From NCBI RefSeq assembly GCF_003252725.1, contig NZ_QEPO01000005.1:62001-126000 (forward strand): a stretch of DNA of 64,000 nucleotides, written 5' to 3'. The DNA comes from Haemophilus parainfluenzae. GTDB taxonomy: Bacteria; Pseudomonadota; Gammaproteobacteria; Enterobacterales; Pasteurellaceae. Shown piece after piece: positions 19,998 through 27,038 of the stretch (position 1 is the first letter of the stretch; each line of letters opens with the position of its first letter). Under the pieces are notes generated by a model, which searched no databases, was not told the DNA's origin, and was given only the letters and a program-made list of their open reading frames with translations. A program made the translations under genes and the position numbers.

Positions 19998-20033
19998 AAA
20001 AGCGTTGTTCTATGTCACTAGAGCAACGCTTTT
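19998..20033 (+). terminator. ssb terminator
   Basis: Arms 19998-20012 and 20019-20033 (15 bp, one G-U pair, core AAAGCGTTG/CAACGCTTT) followed by T residues. Confidence 0.9.
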
Positions 20034-20251
20034 TCTATACATGCAAGAGGTCAGATTTTTATAACTTTTTGCAAAAACACCCTAAAATTTGACCGCTCTT
20101 TTTTCTTCTCCACAAAAAAGCTAATTTTAGGTTCGGATTATTATTCAATTTCGTTATAACTAAAAATCAGTACATATATTTAACAATTCTTTCGGTTTTT
20201 CTATGTGCTTTGCTACATTTTTACCGTCTTATTTTCATTAGAGGTACAACT

Positions 20252-21046
20252 ATGCAGCATCGCGATCTTTATCCCCACGAAATCTTACAAGATGTTATTG
20301 ATAAAAGTTATGCTAAGTCGGAAGGACACCTAAAAACACTGGCTATTTTAAGTTTTTTAGGTGGCGGCTATGTGAGTTTTGGTTATATGGCCTATTTAAA
20401 AGTCGTGAGCGGTATTCCTCCAGAGTGGAGTGGGCTATCAACATTACTTGGTGCAGCCGTGTTTCCTATTTGTTTGATTTGTATTCTAATCGGTGGTGGT
20501 GAATTAGCCACGGGAAATATGATGATGATGGCATTAGGCCGTTTAACAAAACGAGTAAGCCTTAAAAAATTATTTCGTAACTGGATTGTAGTGAGTTTGG
20601 GCAACCTGCTCGGTGCGCTGTTTATGGCATATTTCTTAGGGCATTATGTTGGTTTATCAGAAGGTGCTGCCTCTGCTAAAACCATTGCTATCGCTGAGGC
20701 TAAAGTGCAAATGGATTTTGGTCGCGCCTTTGTTTCTGCCATTGCCTGTAACTGGATGGTCTGCATGGGGATTTGGTTCTATTTTGGCGCCAAACAAACC
20801 TCCGGTCGTATCCTCGCCATATGGTTCCCAGTGATGATTTTTGTGCTTATCGGATTACAACACTTTGTCGCCAATATGTTTATTATTCCAGCTGGGATTT
20901 TTGCTGGTGCTAATGTAACTTGGAGCCAATTCTTCTTCAATATGATTCCTGTCTTTTTAGGCAATGTTACTGGTGGTGCAGCATTTGTCGGCGCATCTTA
21001 TCTTTATGCCTATCGTCACTTATTAAAAGAAGATTATTGTATTTAG
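20252..21046 (+). CDS. formate/nitrite transporter family channel
   Basis: A 264-residue pentameric channel of the FNT family, moving small monovalent anions such as formate, nitrite or hydrosulfide. Six hydrophobic helices and both hallmark motifs are seen: GGGELATGNMMMMALG in the first half and GNVTGGAAFVGASYLYAYR at the end. The central gating region GLQHFVANMFIIPAGIF carries the conserved His. The open frame begins 14 codons earlier, but the ATG at 20252 has an AGAGGT site and gives the family-like N-terminus MQHRDLYPHEI. It stands alone, without pfl or nir genes, so the substrate is undetermined. Confidence 0.85.
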   Translation: MQHRDLYPHEILQDVIDKSYAKSEGHLKTLAILSFLGGGYVSFGYMAYLKVVSGIPPEWSGLSTLLGAAVFPICLICILIGGGELATGNMMMMALGRLTKRVSLKKLFRNWIVVSLGNLLGALFMAYFLGHYVGLSEGAASAKTIAIAEAKVQMDFGRAFVSAIACNWMVCMGIWFYFGAKQTSGRILAIWFPVMIFVLIGLQHFVANMFIIPAGIFAGANVTWSQFFFNMIPVFLGNVTGGAAFVGASYLYAYRHLLKEDYCI

Positions 21047-21075
21047 TAAACGAAAATCTACCGTACTTTATAAGA

Positions 21076-21110
21076 AAAATCCCCTAAATGCTGAATCTAG
21101 GGGATTTTTA
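21076..21110. terminator. bidirectional terminator between FNT and rhodanese genes
   Basis: AAAATCCCCTA and TAGGGGATTTTT around a short loop, with A and T runs at the outer ends; it serves the convergent genes on both sides. Confidence 0.9.
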
Positions 21111-21127
21111 CTTTAAATAATATGCTG

Positions 21128-21496
21128 TTATTTCAAACCTTTTTTAACCAAATCTTCATAACCGCCATGGTTGGTGACATTGGTATAGCCTGCATTTTTC
21201 AGCTCAGTGAGTGCTGCTTCGGCACGGCGACCACTACGACAATAAAGGTTAATTGGTTCATCTTTAGCTGATCCAAGTGCCTTAACACCTTCAATGATTT
21301 TATCGTGTGGAATATTCACCGCACCTTGTAAATGACCTGCGTTAAATTCCTCAGCTGAACGCACATCAATCCAAATGCCTTTTGCTTTTTCTGGTTGTAC
21401 TGCGCTTTGTTCCGTTTGTGGTGCAGTATTTGCATAAGCAACAAAAGAGGTGCTAATGGCAACCGCTGAAATTGCTACAGCGAATAATTTTTTCAT
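21128..21496 (-). CDS. periplasmic rhodanese-like sulfurtransferase
   Basis: A small (122-residue) single-domain rhodanese with a signal peptide (MKKLFAVAISAVAISTSFVAYA, cleavage after AYA at about 22). The domain has IDVRSAEEFNAGHLQGAVNIPHD, the active-site loop CRSGRR with catalytic C86, and GGYEDLVKKG. It resembles E. coli PspE. Such enzymes move sulfane sulfur, for example from thiosulfate to cyanide in vitro; the in vivo acceptor is unknown. It is monocistronic, converging on the FNT channel gene. Confidence 0.88.
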   Translation of the reverse strand: MKKLFAVAISAVAISTSFVAYANTAPQTEQSAVQPEKAKGIWIDVRSAEEFNAGHLQGAVNIPHDKIIEGVKALGSAKDEPINLYCRSGRRAEAALTELKNAGYTNVTNHGGYEDLVKKGLK

Positions 21497-21793
21497 CGTT
21501 TAATCTCCATTAAATAGAAATAATAGGTTTGCTTAATAATTTAGTTATCATTGTTCATAGTACTCCTAAATAGAATGACAATAAACGGTAAATTAAGCAA
21601 AAATACTTGAAAATTTGACCGCACTTTTTTATTTTGTTTTAGTAGTTTCCAGATAGTTTGAATTTTATTACAATCTTTAAATAGAAAAATATGAATCCAC
21701 AATGATTGCAATCATTTCAATAGATTAAATATAATTAAAAAACTGTTTTATTTGTATTTTTTGTGAAATTTGATACACGCCTAGGAAATATCT

Positions 21794-24637
21794 ATGACTA
21801 AGCCGGTAACCTACAACCAGCATCCAGAACAGCAAGCCCGCGACATTATCGATAAAAAACTGGAGCAGGCAGGCTGGACGATACAGTCGGTGAAGCACTT
21901 TAATCCCAACAATGGTTTGGGCGTAGCAGTGCGTGAATACCCTACAGACAGCGGACCGGTAGATTATTTGCTATTTGTCGATAGAGAGCCGGTTGCCATT
22001 ATTGAAGCCAAAGAAGAAAATTTTGGCCATAAGCTCAACACAGTTGAAGAGCAAAGCGCGCGTTATGCCGATAGCGAACTCAAACATATCCCGCAAGCGG
22101 ATATTGCTTTTTTATATGAAAGCACTGGTGTAATTACCCGCTTTACCAACCGCAACGATCCAGCTCCTCGTGCCCGTGAAGTATTTCATTTTCACCGTCC
22201 TGAAACATTGCAAAAATGGGCAAACGAAGGCAAAAACACCCTGCGTGCCAAACTCAAGGCTATCCCGCCACTCAATCCCAATCATCTATCTGCGGCTGAA
22301 CTCGGCTTGCGCGATTGCCAATTAACCGCCATAGAAAATATGCAAGATTCTTTGGCAAAAGATTTACCGCGTGCCCTAATTCAAATGGCCACAGGTGCAG
22401 GTAAAACTTATACCGCCATCAGCATCATGTATCGTTTGCTCAAATACACAGGCAAACGCCGTATTTTATTTTTAGTCGATACCGTCAATTTGGGCGAACA
22501 GGCCGAGCAAGAAATGTTGGTTTTTACCCCGTCTGACGACAACCGCAAATTTACCGAACTCTACAACGCCCAAGTGATTAAATCGCCGCACATTCCCAAA
22601 GGCGTAGAAGTTTGTATTTGTACCATTCAACGCATGTATTCCCTATTAAAAGGGGAAGAGATGGCGATACCGGATGAAAGCGTGGAATTAGAAGAATGGG
22701 AAAACCGTTTAAAAGAGCCCTTGCCCGTTGCCTATCAACCGGATCTGCCACCCGAATTTTTTGATTTTATTTTTATCGACGAATGCCATCGCTCCATTTA
22801 CAACCTTTGGCGACAAGTGTTGGATTATTTTGATGCCTATCTGATTGGTTTAACCGCCACACCGGACAACCGCACTTTTGGCTTTTTCAATCAAAACGTC
22901 GTCAGCGAATACAGCCACGAGCAAGCCGTTGCCGATGGCGTAAACGTAGGCAATGAAGTCTATTTGATTAATACCAAAATCAGCCTGGATGGCGGCAAAT
23001 TCAAAGCCGAGGAGCTGGTCGAACACCGCGAACGCACCACACGCCGCAAACGCTGGCAGCAGCAAGATAGCGATGAAGACTATACCGCCAAGCAACTCGA
23101 CAGGGATATTGTCAATCCAAGCCAAATCCGCACCATTATCCGGACATTCCGCGACCATTTACCGGTGATGTTCCCAAATCGTCAAGAAGTACCCAAAACC
23201 TTGATTTTTGCCAAAAACGACAGCCACGCCGACGACATCATCAAAATGGTGCGTGAAGAGTTCGGGCAAGGCAACGAATTCTGCAAAAAGATTACGTACA
23301 AAGCCAAAGACGATATTGTGGGTGAAAACGGCGAAATCATCGAACAAGGCGAAGAACCCAAAACCGTCTTGGCGAATTTCCGCAACAGCTACAACCCGCG
23401 CATCGCCGTTACCGTCGATATGATTGCCACGGGAACGGACGTCCGCCCGCTCGAATGCCTGCTGTTTATGCGCGATGTCAAAAGCCGCAACTATTTCGAG
23501 CAAATGAAAGGGCGCGGCACACGTACGCTTGATAAAGAGGGCTTACAAAAAGTCAGCCCTTCCGCATCATCCGCCAAAACCCATTATGTCATTGTCGATG
23601 CGATTGGCGTTACAAAATCGCTCAAAACGGCAAGCCAACAATTAGACACCAAGCGTTTGGTCAGCTTCTCCGATTTAGGAAAAGCCGTCGTCTTTGGCGG
23701 CGCATATGATAGCGACAGCATCAGCTCATTGGCCGCACGCCTTGCCCGTTTAAACAAACAGCTGGATAACGAACAACAGCAGCAGATTACAGCCATTACA
23801 GGCGGCATTCCATTATCGCAACTGGTCAAAGATTTATTTCACGCCATCAATGCCGATGAAGTTCATCAAGCTGCCTGCGAACAAGAAGGCATTTCCATCG
23901 ATGAGATGCCGTCTGAAGAAAATCTTGCCAAGGTTCAAAAACAACGCGTCAAAGCCGCCACACGTCCGCTTTCCATGGAGCTCATCACCACGCTGGACGA
24001 CATCCGCAAACAAAACGAGCAGAAAATTGACGCCGAGATTGATGAAGTCATCCACGCAGGCTGGGCGGAAAATGATGAAAGCCTGACCCAAGATTTTGCC
24101 GAATGGATAAGCAGCAACAAAGACGAAATCACCGCCTTGCAGATTTTCTATAATCAGCCTTATCAACGCCAAGCCTTAAGCCTTGCAATGATTAAAGAGC
24201 TGGCGGCCGCCATCAAAAAAGCCAAACCGAAATTGGCATTCAGTCATATCTGGCAGGCATACGCACATTTGGATAACGTCAGCGAACAGGCAGAAAGCGA
24301 ACTCACCGCCTTAGTCAGCCTTGTTCGTCGAGTGATTGGCATTGATGGCAAAATCACGCCGTTTAGCAAAACCGTGCGTAAAAACTTCCAAACATGGACT
24401 TTTGAACACAACCGCCGCGCCGAAAAACCGCTGACCGAAGAGCAAATGCAATGGCTGACCATGATTCGTGACCACATCATCACCTCCTTTGCCATCGAAG
24501 GGAACGACTTTGAACTGACCCCGTTCAACCAATACGGCGGCTTGGGGCAAGCCTATGATGTATTGAGTGAAATTGCCGCCAACGACCAAGACTTTAACAC
24601 CCTATTAGACGAGATTAATCAACAATGGACAGCATAA
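21794..24637 (+). CDS. hsdR: type I restriction enzyme R subunit
   Basis: The motor and nuclease subunit of a type I restriction-modification complex: it translocates DNA and cuts unmethylated invaders. 947 residues. The N-terminal PD-(D/E)xK nuclease has D57 and E71-A-K73; the SF2 helicase has MATGAGKT at 198-205, DECH at 329-332, GLTATP shortly after, and TGTDVRPLECLLFMRDVKSRNYFEQMKGRGTR split over motifs V and VI. The C-terminal domain (ILESKL-like partner binding) is intact. AGGAAATATCT is the ribosome-binding site. It overlaps hsdS by 13 bp. Base use is GC-richer than neighbours, and it carries a Neisseria uptake 12-mer at 23906-23917, signs of transfer. Confidence 0.95.
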   Translation: MTKPVTYNQHPEQQARDIIDKKLEQAGWTIQSVKHFNPNNGLGVAVREYPTDSGPVDYLLFVDREPVAIIEAKEENFGHKLNTVEEQSARYADSELKHIPQADIAFLYESTGVITRFTNRNDPAPRAREVFHFHRPETLQKWANEGKNTLRAKLKAIPPLNPNHLSAAELGLRDCQLTAIENMQDSLAKDLPRALIQMATGAGKTYTAISIMYRLLKYTGKRRILFLVDTVNLGEQAEQEMLVFTPSDDNRKFTELYNAQVIKSPHIPKGVEVCICTIQRMYSLLKGEEMAIPDESVELEEWENRLKEPLPVAYQPDLPPEFFDFIFIDECHRSIYNLWRQVLDYFDAYLIGLTATPDNRTFGFFNQNVVSEYSHEQAVADGVNVGNEVYLINTKISLDGGKFKAEELVEHRERTTRRKRWQQQDSDEDYTAKQLDRDIVNPSQIRTIIRTFRDHLPVMFPNRQEVPKTLIFAKNDSHADDIIKMVREEFGQGNEFCKKITYKAKDDIVGENGEIIEQGEEPKTVLANFRNSYNPRIAVTVDMIATGTDVRPLECLLFMRDVKSRNYFEQMKGRGTRTLDKEGLQKVSPSASSAKTHYVIVDAIGVTKSLKTASQQLDTKRLVSFSDLGKAVVFGGAYDSDSISSLAARLARLNKQLDNEQQQQITAITGGIPLSQLVKDLFHAINADEVHQAACEQEGISIDEMPSEENLAKVQKQRVKAATRPLSMELITTLDDIRKQNEQKIDAEIDEVIHAGWAENDESLTQDFAEWISSNKDEITALQIFYNQPYQRQALSLAMIKELAAAIKKAKPKLAFSHIWQAYAHLDNVSEQAESELTALVSLVRRVIGIDGKITPFSKTVRKNFQTWTFEHNRRAEKPLTEEQMQWLTMIRDHIITSFAIEGNDFELTPFNQYGGLGQAYDVLSEIAANDQDFNTLLDEINQQWTA
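23906..23917 (+). repeat. Neisseria DNA uptake sequence (AT-DUS) inside hsdR
   Basis: ATGCCGTCTGAA, a perfect 12-mer of the main Neisseria DNA uptake sequence, read in frame as Met-Pro-Ser-Glu. It is foreign to the Haemophilus uptake system and points to Neisseria ancestry of the hsd genes. Confidence 0.9.
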
Positions 24638-25974
24638 CAATGACCGCGGAACAGCAATTGCCGAAAGGGTGGAAGAAAACGACTTTTGGAGAAATTGCAC
24701 AAGTAGTAAGTGGCGGCACTCCAAACACTAAATTAGGTACAAACTTTGCTGAGAAAGGAAAGGGAATAAGTTGGATTACTCCCGCTGATTTAAGCAAACA
24801 TACAGATAAATTTATTTCGAATGGTGCGCGAGATTTAAGTAATGATGGTTACAAATCTTGTTCAGCAAAACTATTACCAGCAGGAACAGTTCTTTTAAGC
24901 AGTAGGGCACCAATTGGATATGTTGCTATTGCTCAAAATGAATTATCAACAAATCAAGGTTTCAAAAACTTTATTCTTTCAGACGACATTCTTTCTGAGT
25001 ATGCATATTATTATTTAAAATCAATCAAAAGTACCATTGAGAGCTTAGGAAGCGGAACAACTTTTCTTGAGCTATCCGCCTCAAATGCTAGAAAAATCCC
25101 CATTATCTACCCAACCAGCCAAGAAACCCAACAAGCCATCGTCAATAAAATCGAAAGCCTGTTTGACGAAATCGACGAGGGCATAGGCCGTCTGAAAACC
25201 GCAGCGCGGCAAATCCAACAATACCGCCAATCCCTGCTCAAAAACGCCTTTAACGGCGAACTCACCAAAGAATGGCGCAGCAAGCACGCAGATACCCTGC
25301 CGTCTGAAAACGAACTGCTCGCCCAAATTCAGACGGCCCGAGAACAACACCACGCCCAACAGCTTGCCGACTGGCAGAATATAACTATTGGTGAAGTTGT
25401 AACAATCTCACCTAAAAAAGAAAAGGCTATCGATGATGATACTGATGTTTCTTTTTCATCAATGCACTTGATGTCATCATCGCTTTCAGAACATTTGACA
25501 TATGAAATTAAAAAATGGGCAGACGTAAAAAAAGGATTTACTGTATTTAGAAATAACGATGTGTTATTAGCTAAAATTACTCCTTGTTTTGAAAATGGGA
25601 AAAGTGCCGTCGCTCAAGATTTAATTAATGGAATTGGTACAGGCTCAACAGAATTTATGGTCTTGAGATCTAGTAACCAAATACTTCCAAAATTTTTATA
25701 TTTTCTTGTTAATACACCAGACTTTAGACAAGCAGGCATTCATAATATGACGGGTTCTGTTGGACACAAGCGAGTTCCAAAAGACTTTGTATCTACTTGG
25801 GCTTTTAGTTTGCCTCCATTAGCCGAACAAACCGAAATCGTTGCCATTTTAGAAAGCAAACTCAACGCCTGCGACCAACTCGCCGCCGAACTTTCTAAGC
25901 AACTCAAACAAGCCGAGCTGCTTAAACAGGCCGTCTTAAAAGCGGCTTTTTCAGGCAGCCTTTTGGATAAATAA
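24625..25974 (+). CDS. hsdS: type I restriction enzyme specificity subunit
   Basis: HsdS sets the split target sequence for both methylation and cleavage. 449 residues in the usual circular plan: first target-recognition domain at about 8-155 (LPKGWKKTTFGEIAQVVSGG), central conserved helical spacer at about 165-245 (IVNKIESLFDEIDEGIGRLK, then FNGELTKEWR), second recognition domain at about 250-395, and a C-terminal conserved helix (EIVAILESKLNACDQLAAEL, then AAFSGSLLDK). The recognition domains are AT-rich, the spacer GC-rich with three Neisseria uptake sequences, so the gene is a mosaic. It overlaps the end of hsdR and ends 2 bp before abiF. The target sequence cannot be read off. Confidence 0.94.
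   Translation: MDSITMTAEQQLPKGWKKTTFGEIAQVVSGGTPNTKLGTNFAEKGKGISWITPADLSKHTDKFISNGARDLSNDGYKSCSAKLLPAGTVLLSSRAPIGYVAIAQNELSTNQGFKNFILSDDILSEYAYYYLKSIKSTIESLGSGTTFLELSASNARKIPIIYPTSQETQQAIVNKIESLFDEIDEGIGRLKTAARQIQQYRQSLLKNAFNGELTKEWRSKHADTLPSENELLAQIQTAREQHHAQQLADWQNITIGEVVTISPKKEKAIDDDTDVSFSSMHLMSSSLSEHLTYEIKKWADVKKGFTVFRNNDVLLAKITPCFENGKSAVAQDLINGIGTGSTEFMVLRSSNQILPKFLYFLVNTPDFRQAGIHNMTGSVGHKRVPKDFVSTWAFSLPPLAEQTEIVAILESKLNACDQLAAELSKQLKQAELLKQAVLKAAFSGSLLDK
25185..25337. repeat. cluster of three Neisseria uptake sequences in the hsdS spacer
   Basis: AGGCCGTCTGAA at 25185-25196 is a perfect AG-dialect DUS. CTGCCGTCTGAA at 25297-25308 matches the AT-dialect at 11 of 12 bases. TTCAGACGGCCC at 25328-25339 is the reverse complement of the AG-dialect at 11 of 12. 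The last two form an inverted pair inside coding sequence. Confidence 0.9.
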
Positions 25975-25976
25975 AC

Positions 25977-26888
25977 ATGAAGCAGCAAAAAATTTGGAAA
26001 AGTTTCCATGATCAGCTGGAAATTTTAAAAAATAGAGGACTAATAATTGAAGATGAAAAGAAAGCATTAGGTTATTTAAAAGCCATTGGCTATTATCGTC
26101 TAAGTGGTTATTTGTATTCTTTTCGTCAGTTTGATCCAAACAATAGTAAAAGCCGTCTTGATAACTTTATACCTAATAGCCGCTTTGAAGATGTCAAACA
26201 GCTTTATATGTTTGATAAAAAATTAAGACAACTTGCACTTGATGCGTTAGAACGTATAGAAATTGCGTTGCGGACAAACATAGCTTACACCCTTGGCCAA
26301 TATGACCCTTTGGTATATCAAAAATCCCAATATTTTGAAGCAAACTTCAAACATGAAAATTGGTTGGTCAAATTCCAAAATTTGGTGGAGAGAGAATCTG
26401 AAAATAGTTTTGTCAAACACCATTTGCAGCATTATGGCGATTTGCCAATTTGGGCAGCTTGCGAGGTGTTAGATTTTGGCACAATGTCAATGCTCTACAA
26501 AGGAATGCAATCGAAAGATAAAGATCATATTGCAAAGATATATCATCTAAGAGAAGGAAAGCATCTGCAAACCCATTTGCACGCTTTAAATTTCATTCGC
26601 AATGTCTCAGCACATCATAGCCGTTTATGGAATAAACCTGTAATATTTAAGGCAAACTTAAAGGGATTAGATGGTAATCAGTGGAAACAATTGAACGTAG
26701 CCCAGCCTTTTGTTTATTTTTGCTTAATGAAAAGAATGTTGGACGTGATTTGTCCAAACTCAACTTGGGGCGAACGTTTTCTTGCCCTATTGAATGAATT
26801 CCCACAAGTTGAGAATCAGGCGGTAAGATTGGAACAAATGGGAGTAATTACTGATTTAACCCATTGGCAATTATGGAAAAAAACTTAA
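25977..26888 (+). CDS. abiF: Abi_2 family abortive-infection protein (AbiF/AbiD-like, HEPN)
   Basis: A 303-residue Abi_2-type protein of the AbiD/AbiF group, toxin-like RNases that stop growth on phage infection. Family features: QLEILKNRGLIIEDEKKALGYL, the YYRLSGYLYSFR block near residue 40, DKKLRQLALDALERIEIALRT near 85, and the HEPN motif R208-N-V-S-A-H213 (R-x4-H) followed by HSRLWN. Cas13 is proposed to descend from this family. The start is 2 bp after hsdS, with only a weak ribosome-binding site, suggesting translational coupling. It is AT-richer than hsdR and hsdM, and so looks inserted within the hsd operon. A structured RNA gene on the opposite strand lies immediately behind it. Confidence 0.88.
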   Translation: MKQQKIWKSFHDQLEILKNRGLIIEDEKKALGYLKAIGYYRLSGYLYSFRQFDPNNSKSRLDNFIPNSRFEDVKQLYMFDKKLRQLALDALERIEIALRTNIAYTLGQYDPLVYQKSQYFEANFKHENWLVKFQNLVERESENSFVKHHLQHYGDLPIWAACEVLDFGTMSMLYKGMQSKDKDHIAKIYHLREGKHLQTHLHALNFIRNVSAHHSRLWNKPVIFKANLKGLDGNQWKQLNVAQPFVYFCLMKRMLDVICPNSTWGERFLALLNEFPQVENQAVRLEQMGVITDLTHWQLWKKT

Positions 26889-26950
26889 AAAAGAAAGCCC
26901 CCAACCTTGTAGTTCCAACCTCTTGAGTTGGCAAAGTAGGGGGAGTTATT
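26887..26950 (-). ncRNA. candidate AbiF-associated small RNA (antisense-oriented, about 64 nt)
   Basis: On the minus strand a perfectly spaced promoter starts transcription near 26950. The transcript folds as one interrupted hairpin: CCCCC (26939-26943) with GGGGG (26898-26902); CUUUG with CAAGG, one G-U pair; CCAAC (26927-26931) with GUUGG (26915-26919) around a 7-nt loop. A UA/UU internal loop and a one-sided 5-nt bulge, AACUA, separate the stems. It ends with CUUUCUUUUUU, a Rho-independent tail. Structured abiF-linked RNAs are described next to Abi_2 genes, and in AbiF systems an RNA restrains the toxin. I infer that role here. It has a second GGUUGG copy that could form an alternative pairing. 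Confidence 0.75.
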
Positions 26951-26957
26951 GGCGCTA

Positions 26958-26986
26958 ATTATAATTATGCAGGATCCTAAGGTCAA
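26958..26986 (-). promoter_or_regulatory. sigma-70 promoter for the small RNA
   Basis: Minus strand: TTGACC (26981-26986), 17-bp spacer, TATAAT (26958-26963), with a purine start 7 bp downstream at about 26950. Five of six and six of six consensus bases make it one of the best promoters in the window. Confidence 0.85.
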
Positions 26987-27038
26987 GATTTATTATCTAA
27001 ATGATGCTCTTAGGCCTAAAAATGAAGAGAAATCAACG

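Noticed and set aside
22869-22877. Haemophilus uptake core ACCGCACTT inside hsdR as evidence against foreign origin
   Set aside because: A single 9-mer over 7.2 kb, coding for Asn-Arg-Thr, can arise by chance or after arrival; it does not outweigh four Neisseria-type sequences.
22850-23503. Several minus-strand open frames over 100 codons inside hsdR
   Set aside because: They are mirror frames of a GC-richer gene, without domains or ribosome-binding sites.
26898-26943. The stem behind abiF read as a plus-strand terminator of abiF
   Set aside because: On the plus strand no T tract follows the stem; on the minus strand it is preceded by a near-consensus promoter and followed by a U tract, so the minus-strand RNA reading fits better.
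26949-27038. N-terminal extension of hsdM from the first in-frame start
   Set aside because: The 30 codons overlap the small-RNA promoter, lack a ribosome-binding site and do not resemble HsdM; the ATG at 27039 does.
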